The position numbers were made by a program, and so were the translations under genes. From assembly GCA_902803345.1 (NCBI GenBank), contig CADCPV010000319.1, positions 1 to 23,369 of the forward strand: a stretch of 23,369 nucleotides of DNA, given 5' to 3'. Each line of letters begins with the position of its first letter. The stretch's first letter is position 1. Below are positions 1 through 7,049 of the stretch, piece by piece. This DNA is from an uncultured Eubacteriales bacterium. Its GTDB lineage: Bacteria > Bacillota_A > Clostridia > Lachnospirales > Lachnospiraceae. The notes below the pieces were generated by a model. It was not told the DNA's origin. It did not search any database and saw nothing but the letters and a program-made list of their open reading frames with translations.

Positions 1-972
1 CTCAACGATTTCCTTACTCTTGATCATGCTACGCCCGCAATAGGGACAGCTGTCCTTGCCTTCCTGCCGGACCGCCCCGCAGCTCGGGCAGTTCGCAAAA
101 TACTCGATCTTTGTGCGCGTAATCTTCTTCTCCGTCGCAGTCGAAGAACCGAAGCCGGAACCTCTTCTTCTAATAAAACGGGAGAACAGAACGATGAAGA
201 CAACCGGCGCAGCAGAAAACGCCATACTGAAACCGTAGGCTAAAATGGTCCCGAATATATATGCGATCTTTTCAAGGATCGTCTTATTGGCAAAATTGTT
301 GTCATCGCCGTAGTCCGGATTGCTCGGCAGCGTTCCGGATCCGGAACTGCTGCCTGCCTGCCGATCCGGCGAGAAGCCGAATGCGTCATTCGGATAGGTA
401 ACGTTCATCGTGTACTTTCCGCCGGAAGGAACCGAGGCGCTGAAGACCAGATAATCTCCATCCTTCAGACAGTCCGGCTGCCAGGCGGACGCATTTTCCG
501 AATTCCAGCGAATCTCCAGCTGATCCACATCCATCCCGTCAAACCAGGCCGGCGTGAAGCTGTAAACCGTTTCGCCCTCCACATATTTGTCGATCTGGTA
601 CATGTAGTCCTGCGTCATCGAGAATTCCAGCGTGACGATCTCATTTGCATAGTATTCGCCTTCCAGCCAGATCGCCAGCGTATCCCCGTTGTCCTTGATA
701 TAGTCGATCGTATCGCTTAAGACCGTGATATTCTCGTGATGGCTGTTCGGTACGCCGAGGTTGATCCACTCCAAGGGGCCGTAAGTCTTATCGTCGAGCA
801 CCTTCCACTCGATCATATAATCCATCTGAAGCGACGCGTCCTCATTGACGTCCACCGTTATGACAAACTGCAGAATTTCGTCGGTTGTCACTGCATTCGC
901 GCGGACAGCCGGAACAGACACAGAGAGAAGAAGCAGCGCCGCAAAAAGCAGGCATTTCAGTTTCTTTTTCAT
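1..972 (-). CDS. Secreted/membrane-anchored protein with cytoplasmic zinc ribbon (C-terminus off window)
   Basis: The reading frame is open from an ATG at 972 to the left edge (324 codons), so the N-terminus is complete and the C-terminus is missing. Residues 1-26 form a signal peptide (Lys-rich start, Leu-rich core, ending PAVRANA). Residues 27-220 look like an extracellular beta-rich domain. A Ser/Gly-rich linker follows at about 206-215, then a membrane segment at about 237-264 and a basic RRR stop-transfer. A CX2C...CX2C zinc ribbon (C295, C298, C309, C312) would lie in the cytoplasm. The layout resembles DUF2207-like membrane proteins, but I cannot assign a family. AGGAGG lies 8 nt before the ATG. 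The start overlaps the radical SAM stop by one base (TGATG), implying translational coupling and a joint function. The protein could be a substrate or partner of that enzyme, but this is inference. Confidence 0.8.
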   Translation of the reverse strand, partial: MKKKLKCLLFAALLLLSVSVPAVRANAVTTDEILQFVITVDVNEDASLQMDYMIEWKVLDDKTYGPLEWINLGVPNSHHENITVLSDTIDYIKDNGDTLAIWLEGEYYANEIVTLEFSMTQDYMYQIDKYVEGETVYSFTPAWFDGMDVDQLEIRWNSENASAWQPDCLKDGDYLVFSASVPSGGKYTMNVTYPNDAFGFSPDRQAGSSSGSGTLPSNPDYGDDNNFANKTILEKIAYIFGTILAYGFSMAFSAAPVVFIVLFSRFIRRRGSGFGSSTATEKKITRTKIEYFANCPSCGAVRQEGKDSCPYCGRSMIKSKEIVE

Positions 973-2369
973 CAGCAGGTCCTCCTTAAGGGGCATTCCC
1001 CGGTTAATGCAGCCGAATAGTTGCGCCGTTCTGTGCAGGCAAGACTGTTCCAAATCGCATCCCAGTCGTCAGCGAGCATGTTCCCGAGCGGTTCATCCAT
1101 GAGCCAGCTCTGGCAGGGCACAACATTTCCGCCGGGGGTGATGGCCATGTTTGAAAGGCAGGCGCCGCAGGACGGTGAAGGGATGTTCAGCTCGTCAAAT
1201 ACTTCCTGCGGAATCCAGCCGGGCGAAGTAAAGGCAATTTCCATGCCATTTTCGGCGCAGTATGAAACCGCGTCCCGAAGGATCGCTTCCAATTCGTCCC
1301 CCTGAAGCTGCAGGCGCTCAGATTCCTCTCCGGCCGCGTTCCCGGTCGTAATGAGCCCCGAGCAGGTCACGAAAATCACGCCCTTATCATGCAGGAATTC
1401 CAGCGTTTTTCTGTAATCGCGGTTCAGCGTGCAGAGCGGCGTGTTGATGCTGAGCGACAGACCTGCTTCTATGGCGTTTTCGATGCCGTGCACCGTATTT
1501 TCATACTGCGGCGCGCCGACAAGCCGGTTATGAATCGCAGGATCGGAGGAATAGAACGTGATCTGCACACTGTCGAGCTCCGCCTCGCGGAGTTTTTCGC
1601 AGTATTCCTTTGTGAGTTTGATGCCGTTTGTGTTCAGGCGAGAGACAAACCATTTCGCACAGCGCACGAGTTCCGGCAGGTCCTCCCGCATCGTCGGTTC
1701 GCCGCCCGTGAAAGTCACCTGCGGAATACCGACAGCACGGCATTTGGCAAGGATCGCCTTCCATTCTTCCGTGGAAAGCTCCTCCTCTTCCGCATGAACC
1801 TGTCCGGCCGCGTAGCAGTGCACACATTTCTGGTTGCAGTGCCATTTCCCGTCCTTCGTCATCGCGCTGACCATGAGATCCATCCGGTGCGGTGCCTTCA
1901 TATACTCGGCATATTCCCCGATGTTCATGTAGTGGACGTCAGTGGTCACTTCCTCCCGGTAGGCGATCTGCTGCAGTGTGTCGAAAATCGTCTGGATGTC
2001 CGCCCGGATACGTTTTCTCGTAAAGAAGGGGATGATTTTCTTCACATTTTCCGCTGCCGCATCCAAGATCCGGCCGATTGTATCCTCTCCGATCTCTTTT
2101 CCGTCATAGCGGTTCGTTTCGCGGATCATTTCCGCAAGCATCACCGCCCAGGCAAAATTGACCGGAACGATGTCGGTTCCGTTGATGATGGCAGCGCTCG
2201 GGTTGAGTGCGTTTTCCTCCTGCTTCGGCGGAATCAGGTGGATCCGGATGCATCCGGGCCCGTCGGGGTTCAGCGTGGTATGCAGGACTTCGTTGAAAGT
2301 CGAATCCATATAGGCTTCGATCCGTTTCACAGTCCTCGTTTTTCTGAACAGTTTTGGTACGGGAATCAT
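972..2369 (-). CDS. Radical SAM/SPASM domain protein
   Basis: A radical SAM enzyme of 465 aa, counted from the ATG at 2369. An ATG two codons upstream (2375) sits only 2 nt from AAGGAG, whereas 2369 is 8 nt away and is preferred. The [4Fe-4S]/SAM motif CX3CX2C is C178, C182, C185, and the GGEP motif follows at about 222. The C-terminus has a SPASM-type Cys set (C401, C404, C419, C445, C459, C465) for auxiliary clusters. SPASM proteins commonly modify peptides or proteins. The 165 N-terminal residues are not a standard SAM barrel and might include a PqqD-like recognition domain, but I am unsure of this. The gene overlaps the downstream signal-peptide membrane protein by one base. The substrate is unknown and no short precursor peptide gene is evident next to it. 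Confidence 0.88.
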   Translation of the reverse strand: MIPVPKLFRKTRTVKRIEAYMDSTFNEVLHTTLNPDGPGCIRIHLIPPKQEENALNPSAAIINGTDIVPVNFAWAVMLAEMIRETNRYDGKEIGEDTIGRILDAAAENVKKIIPFFTRKRIRADIQTIFDTLQQIAYREEVTTDVHYMNIGEYAEYMKAPHRMDLMVSAMTKDGKWHCNQKCVHCYAAGQVHAEEEELSTEEWKAILAKCRAVGIPQVTFTGGEPTMREDLPELVRCAKWFVSRLNTNGIKLTKEYCEKLREAELDSVQITFYSSDPAIHNRLVGAPQYENTVHGIENAIEAGLSLSINTPLCTLNRDYRKTLEFLHDKGVIFVTCSGLITTGNAAGEESERLQLQGDELEAILRDAVSYCAENGMEIAFTSPGWIPQEVFDELNIPSPSCGACLSNMAITPGGNVVPCQSWLMDEPLGNMLADDWDAIWNSLACTERRNYSAALTGECPLRRTC

Positions 2370-2408
2370 AGGCATCTCTCCTTTTTCAGTTTCTTTTCTA
2401 TCATGTTC

Positions 2409-2435
2409 ATCTGAAATTTTGTTGAAATCTCAGAT
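2409..2435. other. Imperfect hairpin in front of the radical SAM gene
   Basis: An inverted repeat (ATCTGAAATTT pairing with AAATCTCAGAT, one mismatch, 5-nt loop) lies between the ATPase stop and the radical SAM ribosome site. Neither strand has a clear run of T after it, so it is a weak terminator or an mRNA hairpin at most. Confidence 0.3.
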
Positions 2436-2477
2436 TCTCCGTTGTCACCCGTCTGCTGCTTAAGACATATAAACCCG

Positions 2478-3803
2478 TCAGAGAAATGACGTCATATATA
2501 CAGGAAAGCAGCGGATGTCCTGGTCTTTCCTGATGTCTTTCGTATAAATGAGGTATCTCCAAAGAATCTGTGAAGAATACTTTCCAAAAAAGGCATCCAG
2601 TGAAGCATGTGTTTTATAACCCGATGACTTTACTTCAACCGGACAGATCTTGTTTTGTCGTGCAAGAAGAAAATCAATTTCATAATTATGCTTTGATCCG
2701 TTAAGGAATGTATAGTAAAACAGTTCATTTCCTTCAGCCGTCAACATCTGGGCAACGACATTTTCATAGAGATATCCCAAATTCGCCGGAAGCTTATCAC
2801 TGAGCAATTTTTCATAAACGATGTTTTCAGTGAAATCCCGGTCTTTGAACATCAGGGTAGTGAAAAGACCTGTATCACAGAGGAAAAGCTTAAATTTCGT
2901 AAGGTCTTTGGCTGCTGACAATCCTGCACCAGGACTATTGGCATGGTAGGAAACAAGTACCGTTTTGGAATCACGCATTTGGGCAATCAGTTCAAGAATA
3001 TCCCCTGCACGCGCATGATCAAGAATGCTGGACACCTGATACCTGGAAGCGTTGTTATTCAGCTGTGCGGGAATTGCATCAAACAACATGGCAATCCGTC
3101 CTGTCGGGTCAATCTTTCCGAAATCATCCTCATACAGATGCAGAATATCTCTTTTAACGGCATCTACCATCTTGAAGTTGTTTGATGCTATGTATTCCTT
3201 TACAGCCTGCGGCATACCGCCTACAAGCATATACAGCCGAAAATCTCGCATCAGTTTCCGGTTGGTTTGATCGCCCAACGGTTTCCCAGCTTCAAAACAT
3301 TTTCGAATCAGAGGATAGGTCGTATGATCACCGATGGCCCAAAGAAATTCTTCATAGTCCATGGGATACATGTTTATTTTTCGTTCCTCGCTTGGAATCA
3401 GGATACCATTAACGTTTTTGCGTATTGAGATCAGAGATCCTGTTTCGATATAGTCATACCGATGATCTTTTACAAGATGCTTGATGGCTTGCCGTGCTTT
3501 TGGGCACAATTGGACCTCATCAAAAATGATCAGGGATTTTCGATCCGTCAGATCCACACGATACTGCAGCTGCAGCTGGAGGAAAAAATAGTTCAGATCA
3601 GACATATCTTCAAACAATGCCGTCACTGCTTTTGGGGCTATGGAAAAATCAATCAGGATATAGCTGTTATATTCATTCTTCGCGAATTCTTCCACGACTG
3701 TGGATTTCCCGACACGACGAGCTCCTTCGATAAGCAAAGCTGTCTTACCATCTGAATCATTTTTCCAGGATAAAAGCGCATCGTATATTTTACGCTTAAA
3801 CAT
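2478..3803 (-). CDS. AAA_14 / DUF4143 family ATPase
   Basis: A 441-aa protein with the full layout of the AAA_14-DUF4143 ATPases. The Walker A motif is GARRVGKST (27-35) and Walker B is LIIFDEVQ (D95, E96), followed by the GGMPQAV motif typical of the family (195-201). The C-terminal part carries EIDFLL (E375, D377) and VEVKS (E390, K392), a PD-(D/E)XK-like nuclease-fold signature. The biological role of this common, often strain-variable family is not established. The gene is visibly more AT-rich than its neighbours and has its own near-consensus promoter with phased repeats. It sits directly behind a terminator and a broken gene, which suggests acquired DNA. GAGGAAA lies a few nt before the ATG. 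Family assignment is sure; function is not. Confidence 0.9.
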   Translation of the reverse strand: MFKRKIYDALLSWKNDSDGKTALLIEGARRVGKSTVVEEFAKNEYNSYILIDFSIAPKAVTALFEDMSDLNYFFLQLQLQYRVDLTDRKSLIIFDEVQLCPKARQAIKHLVKDHRYDYIETGSLISIRKNVNGILIPSEERKINMYPMDYEEFLWAIGDHTTYPLIRKCFEAGKPLGDQTNRKLMRDFRLYMLVGGMPQAVKEYIASNNFKMVDAVKRDILHLYEDDFGKIDPTGRIAMLFDAIPAQLNNNASRYQVSSILDHARAGDILELIAQMRDSKTVLVSYHANSPGAGLSAAKDLTKFKLFLCDTGLFTTLMFKDRDFTENIVYEKLLSDKLPANLGYLYENVVAQMLTAEGNELFYYTFLNGSKHNYEIDFLLARQNKICPVEVKSSGYKTHASLDAFFGKYSSQILWRYLIYTKDIRKDQDIRCFPVYMTSFL

Positions 3804-3813
3804 TTCGTTTCCT

Positions 3814-3889
3814 CATTTCCGCATATTTTTATCGTTGAAAAATCCGCATTTCCGCATATTTTATATCAGTATTATACCTCATTTCCGCA
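3814..3889 (-). repeat. Three 10-bp direct repeats at exact 33-bp intervals
   Basis: TGCGGAAATG (read on the minus strand) occurs at 3880-3889, 3847-3856 and 3814-3823, exactly 33 bp apart, about three helical turns. The first copy lies in the spacer between the -35 and -10 boxes, the second just after the expected transcription start, and the third borders the ribosome site. The first two copies downstream of the promoter share further flanking bases (AATATGCGGAAATG). This fits cooperative binding of a repressor, possibly autoregulatory, but the binding protein is unknown. Confidence 0.75.
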
Positions 3890-3898
3890 ATTTGTCAA
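3871..3898 (-). promoter_or_regulatory. SigA-type promoter of the AAA_14 ATPase gene
   Basis: TTGACA (3893-3898) and TATAAT (3871-3876) are both consensus and separated by 16 bp on the minus strand. Transcription should start near 3864, giving a leader of about 60 nt before the ATG at 3803. A repeat copy lies in the spacer. Confidence 0.85.
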
Positions 3899-3904
3899 CA
3901 ATAA

Positions 3905-3930
3905 TACCGCCCCCTTCCAGCGGGCGGTAT
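3905..3930 (-). terminator. Intrinsic terminator behind the 52-codon gene
   Basis: A stem of about 9 bp (ATACCGCCC pairing with GGGCGGTAT) with a short loop is followed on the minus strand by TATTGTT. It ends transcription coming from the truncated esterase and the small membrane peptide gene and insulates the ATPase promoter, which begins immediately after it. Confidence 0.75.
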
Positions 3931-3974
3931 CGTCAGCCATCATTCCGATTCCTTTGTCTCAGCCGAAATCCTTT

Positions 3975-4133
3975 TCAGCTTCTCCTGAGTTTCTTCGGCA
4001 GCCAGATGTGCCATTTCGGCGCTTTCGGCATGAACTTGAATTTAATCAGCGACCTGATCACTCTGCGGTGTATGATGGCGCTGGCGAGAATGACGGCACA
4101 AACAACAATTAAAACAATCATCCATGGTTTCAT
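3975..4133 (-). CDS. Small single-pass membrane protein (52 aa)
   Basis: This short ORF starts at the ATG at 4133 with AAGGAG 9 nt upstream. The first 21 residues form one hydrophobic segment (WMIVLIVVCAVILASAII). A basic tail follows with Pro and Trp residues (PKAPKWHIWLPKKLRRS), so a membrane peptide with a cytoplasmic basic tail is likely. It lies between the truncated esterase and a terminator. A second frame through its 3' half is also open (finding listed), so either the tail or the annotated end could be altered by a frameshift. No family is recognised. Confidence 0.55.
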   Translation of the reverse strand: MKPWMIVLIVVCAVILASAIIHRRVIRSLIKFKFMPKAPKWHIWLPKKLRRS

Positions 4134-4173
4134 CTTTTCCTGCTCCTTATATTAAAATGTCAGTATCAGATTC

Positions 4174-4566
4174 TCAGAAATGAAACAGCACTTTCAGCGA
4201 ATTATAGAAATAGTAGGTCGTGAAAACCATGATGCAGGGTTCGATTTCACCGGAATCAAAGAGACAGTCCAGTGTTGCCTTCGCTGCAGGCTCCGTGAAA
4301 ATATCCGGGTCGCAGGTGTTGCCGTGCTGATAATACATCACATTGTATTTCCGTTCCCTGTCGGCCGGATCATAACACCAAGGCAGATATACATTGCAGT
4401 ACTTTTCGTAGGTTTTGCCGTCCTCGTAAACATCCGTTGTGTAGTCCACGCGTTCGAAATGCCCGGTTTTTTCCGGCGTTCCGCCGATTGCCGGGTTCTC
4501 TGTAAATCTGGTCTCAAACCCGATCAGTTCCCCCGCTGGATGAATCACTGTTTTTATGCTGCTCAT
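4174..4566 (-). pseudogene. Truncated carbohydrate esterase-like alpha/beta hydrolase (N-terminal remnant)
   Basis: The 130 residues match the start of the esterase D / CE1 feruloyl-esterase-like family: a YCNVYLPWCYDPADRERKYNV region, the oxyanion segment MYYQHGN, and LFDSGEIEPCIMVFTTYYF. Such proteins normally run to about 270-300 aa. Here the frame ends soon after TTYYF, before the catalytic Ser, Asp and His, so it cannot be an active hydrolase. GGAGG 7 nt before the ATG and an extended -10 promoter remain intact. The loss of the 3' half probably reflects a deletion joined to the small downstream gene. It could still be expressed as a fragment. Confidence 0.75.
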
Positions 4567-4599
4567 TACCGTACCTCCAAAGTGTTTTCTTTCCTTTTG

Positions 4600-4608
4600 A
4601 TTATACCA
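4600..4608 (-). promoter_or_regulatory. Extended -10 promoter of the esterase remnant
   Basis: TGGTATAAT on the minus strand gives a consensus -10 (4600-4605) with the TGn extension. The -35 is poor (TGGCAA, 17 bp away). It lies about 34 bp upstream of the esterase start and just downstream of the preceding terminator. Confidence 0.55.
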
Positions 4609-4630
4609 TCACCTCAGTCGTTTTGCCACT

Positions 4631-4655
4631 GAAAAATGTCCTGCAGGACTTTTTC
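4631..4655. terminator. Probable terminator after the DUF3021 gene
   Basis: GTCC-TGCA-GGAC is flanked by an A-run on one side and a T-run on the other (GAAAAA...TTTTTC), so it can act in both directions. On the minus strand it begins 6 nt after the DUF3021 stop and is followed by ATTTTT. The GC stem is short, so termination may be leaky. Confidence 0.5.
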
Positions 4656-4660
4656 CTGCT

Positions 4661-5098
4661 TCACTCATGTGCCTGCTGGTACTTTTCGAGGTCGCGGTTC
4701 ATTTTCTTTGCATCCGCGGAGTCCTTCAGCCAGAGGAACAGGTGCGCCAAAACGAAAATGACCAGCACGCTCCCGGCAATCGCAAGGACAACCTCGACAC
4801 GGCCCGTATCGATCGCCGTGCTTTGGAAGGCGACAAACAGTACCGCAGCCTCGATGAGCAAGAGTGCCAGCACCTTTCTCAGGAGCATCTGCTTCTGCGA
4901 AAGCTCATGCCTGGACCAGGTCACAAGGCTCGGAAGAATGCACAGCGCCGCGAATTCGATCGGCGTCAGGAGCGCCTCGTAGCCAAATCGCGTGTCCGCG
5001 TCGAACACCAGCCCCAGAACGGAGATGACGACCGTAATCAGCGTCGTAAGCATGAAAAACAGGATCAGTTTATTGACAAGAAAACGCTTGAATTCCAT
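4661..5098 (-). CDS. DUF3021 family membrane protein
   Basis: A 145-aa protein with four predicted membrane segments (about 8-30, 43-60, 74-92 and 103-123) and a charged C-terminal tail (SADAKKMNRDLEKYQQAHE). It lies 4 nt behind the LytTR gene, the standard partner arrangement for DUF3021. In LytTR regulatory systems such as HdrRM and BrsRM of streptococci, the membrane protein restrains its LytTR partner. By analogy this one probably binds and inhibits the regulator encoded just upstream until an unknown signal relieves it. A ribosome site (GGGAG) overlaps the end of the LytTR gene, which points to coupled translation. Confidence 0.85.
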   Translation of the reverse strand: MEFKRFLVNKLILFFMLTTLITVVISVLGLVFDADTRFGYEALLTPIEFAALCILPSLVTWSRHELSQKQMLLRKVLALLLIEAAVLFVAFQSTAIDTGRVEVVLAIAGSVLVIFVLAHLFLWLKDSADAKKMNRDLEKYQQAHE

Positions 5099-5102
5099 CG
5101 CT

Positions 5103-5543
5103 TTACTCTCCCTTCAATGCCGCTTTGAGCGCTTTGACATAATTTCTCGAAATGATGATCTTCTCACCGGAACGCAGGATCGCCGTAAACCGCCCATTGA
5201 AAGCGGGCTGGATCGACTGGATCTTCATCAGGTTGACGAGCATCGGCTTCGAAATCCGCAGGAAATGCCGGCTTTTCAGCATTTCCTCAAGTTCATAGAT
5301 ACGGTACGAAGTCTCATAGATCCGATCTGCCGTATAGAGGAATGTCTTGCCGTCGACCGATTCGATATAACAGATATCCGTCACGGCAACCTCGTACTGC
5401 CTCGCGTCCGAGGTGCAGGAAAGACTCCCTTCACGAAATTTGACAAAGGCCTCGATCTCCCGGACTTCATCCGTGATCTCGTGGCAGCGAATCAGAACAA
5501 GTTCGCTGTCGTTTCGGCCGATCTGTTTGATTTCAACTTTCAT
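5103..5543 (-). CDS. LytTR-type DNA-binding transcriptional regulator
   Basis: A 146-aa protein with no receiver domain. Residues from about 45 to the end form a LytTR domain (DICYIESVDGKTFLYTADR, RIYELEEMLKSRHFLRISKPMLVNL, IIISRNYVKALKAAL). The 40 N-terminal residues are a short extension seen in stand-alone LytTR proteins. It sits between an alpha/beta hydrolase gene (19-nt gap) and a DUF3021 gene, and all three should share one mRNA. LytTR proteins bind pairs of direct repeats about two helical turns apart. Such a pair lies right before the operon promoter, so positive autoregulation is likely. The ribosome site AAGAAG is weak. Confidence 0.9.
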   Translation of the reverse strand: MKVEIKQIGRNDSELVLIRCHEITDEVREIEAFVKFREGSLSCTSDARQYEVAVTDICYIESVDGKTFLYTADRIYETSYRIYELEEMLKSRHFLRISKPMLVNLMKIQSIQPAFNGRFTAILRSGEKIIISRNYVKALKAALKGE

Positions 5544-5562
5544 ATCTTCTTACACAGGCGCA

Positions 5563-6930
5563 TCAGTAAATTTCCTGCACCGAAAACACGCCTGACCCTT
5601 TCAGATAGTGATCGAAAAACTGCAGTACCAGGGAATTGACGACCGTCATGGTTTCCGCTTTGTCCCGCTCCCCGCTGCCCAGCATGTTTCCGAGGAAGGG
5701 AGACAGGAGCGGCAGGTCGGTAAAGTCCATATGTTCTGTATCGCGAATGGTTGCGGCATAGCCCTCCGAAGCATTTTGAATCAGCACATCATTCGGATAG
5801 ATGCCGCCCTGTTCCAGATATGCCATGCGCTCATGATACGATTTCCAGTTGTTGAATTCAAGTACCGGACAGACATATGCTTCCTCACGGACAGTGAGTT
5901 CTCCGTCTGCGACTCCCGTATACTCGGAAAGCATTGTACCGTCAATGTCAACAACGGCGCTGATATCATTCCGCTCCCTTCCGAGTTCCACTGCTGCGGC
6001 GCCGCCCATGGAATGCCCCATCACGCCAATCCGGCTGATATCGGTTATATGAAGCACAGTCTGAACAGCGTCGTATTCTTTCCCGGAAATAAACCAGCTT
6101 TCATCAACTGCTCCACCTCTGCAGGCCGCCTCCGTTTTATCGAGCACAAAGTTCATGTCTGACGTTCTGAGCGCCATCCATTCGGTATACAGCGCGAACT
6201 GCTCTTCCGCAGGAACATCGTCGTTCAGATTGATCGCGGCATTCATGAAACCCATATCTGCGATCACAGTTTTCCCATCCGTGTCCTTCGTGAAGAACGC
6301 GTGATGCGGATGATCAAGCGCGGCTACAACATAACCGTTACTTGCAAGCTCCATATAGGTGGAAGTATTGCTCTGATAATAGCCGAATGCACCATGCGAG
6401 AATATTACGAGAGGGAAGCGCTCTGTGTTATCTTCTGCGGTTTTCGGATAATAGAAATGCACCGGTACCTCGCGGAAGCTGCCGTCCTGTTCGAAGGGAT
6501 CAGTCCGCGAGTGGTCAACAAGAATGGCGGAGGTCTCCCTGACAGGATATTCACCGCTCGTGGGCAGTCCTTTATAACCTGTAAAAATCATGGCCGGAAC
6601 GAGACTGAAACCGATCAAAAAAATACTCATTATACAGGAGCCTATGATGCCCGCCTTCTTCTTTTCCTTCTCTTCCCTGCCGCGCTTCGCAAGGATCAGA
6701 ATCACAGGAATCAGCGTCAGAATCACGAGAAGGCCAAGGACCGGGAAAAGCCTCCATCGCTGCCCGAACGGCAGCAGGATTGCCGAGACCGCTATCACAG
6801 TCTCGGCAATGCGTACAAACAGCCTGTTTTTGCGCCAGACCTTTCTTTCTGCTGCTTTATTGCAGCTGTATACAACAAGGGAAATCTCAAGTGCAGCCAT
6901 CAACAGGAAAAGAACCAGACCCATACTCAT
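5563..6930 (-). CDS. Membrane-anchored alpha/beta hydrolase (PAF-acetylhydrolase-like)
   Basis: A 455-aa protein counted from the ATG at 6930. A GTG at 6939 is in frame but forms part of the ribosome site (AAAGGTG), so ATG 6930 with a 6-nt gap is chosen. The first 115 residues hold about four membrane segments. The rest is a hydrolase domain with the oxyanion segment FSHGAFGYY, nucleophile motif GHSMGG (Ser about 307), VVDIDG as the likely Asp site, and DTEHMDF with the likely His (about 400). The fold matches PAF-acetylhydrolase/dienelactone hydrolase relatives, which act on short-chain esters or lipids. The substrate is unknown, and the topology suggests the active domain may face outward. 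It is the first gene of the operon with LytTR and DUF3021, and so probably both target and context of that regulator. Confidence 0.85.
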   Translation of the reverse strand: MSMGLVLFLLMAALEISLVVYSCNKAAERKVWRKNRLFVRIAETVIAVSAILLPFGQRWRLFPVLGLLVILTLIPVILILAKRGREEKEKKKAGIIGSCIMSIFLIGFSLVPAMIFTGYKGLPTSGEYPVRETSAILVDHSRTDPFEQDGSFREVPVHFYYPKTAEDNTERFPLVIFSHGAFGYYQSNTSTYMELASNGYVVAALDHPHHAFFTKDTDGKTVIADMGFMNAAINLNDDVPAEEQFALYTEWMALRTSDMNFVLDKTEAACRGGAVDESWFISGKEYDAVQTVLHITDISRIGVMGHSMGGAAAVELGRERNDISAVVDIDGTMLSEYTGVADGELTVREEAYVCPVLEFNNWKSYHERMAYLEQGGIYPNDVLIQNASEGYAATIRDTEHMDFTDLPLLSPFLGNMLGSGERDKAETMTVVNSLVLQFFDHYLKGSGVFSVQEIY

Positions 6931-6962
6931 AAAAATCACCTTTCTTTCTATGGAATGGCTGT

Positions 6963-6991
6963 ATTCTACCTGCTCTTTTCCTCCTTTTCAA
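6963..6991 (-). promoter_or_regulatory. SigA-type promoter of the hydrolase-LytTR-DUF3021 operon
   Basis: TTGAAA (6986-6991) and TAGAAT (6963-6968) are separated by 17 bp on the minus strand, about 33 bp upstream of the hydrolase ATG. The predicted LytTR repeats begin 13 bp upstream of the -35 box, a normal place for an activator. Confidence 0.8.
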
Positions 6992-7004
6992 TATGCCGAA
7001 GGGT

Positions 7005-7032
7005 AAGATGCATTTTTACGCGACAAGATGCA
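7005..7032 (-). promoter_or_regulatory. Predicted LytTR binding site: two direct repeats 20 bp apart
   Basis: TGCATCTT (minus strand) occurs at 7025-7032 and 7005-7012, start to start exactly 20 bp. The two copies would sit on one face of the helix, the hallmark of LytTR recognition sites. The pair lies between the zinc-ribbon gene stop and the promoter of the operon that encodes a LytTR protein. The repeat and spacing are seen directly; binding by that LytTR protein is inferred. Confidence 0.7.
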
Positions 7033-7049
7033 CCAAAAATACTTCCTTT

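Noticed and set aside
2366..2411. A 14-codon ORF (MNMIEKKLKKERCL) ending in an ATGA overlap with the radical SAM start, considered as a precursor peptide
   Set aside because: It has no ribosome site, contains the ribosome site of the radical SAM gene as its Lys/Glu codons and is too short to be a credible modified peptide.
1389..2414. A 341-codon plus-strand frame opposite the radical SAM gene
   Set aside because: It is antisense to a gene with intact CX3CX2C and SPASM motifs, and its translation is Arg/His/Phe-rich without domain features.
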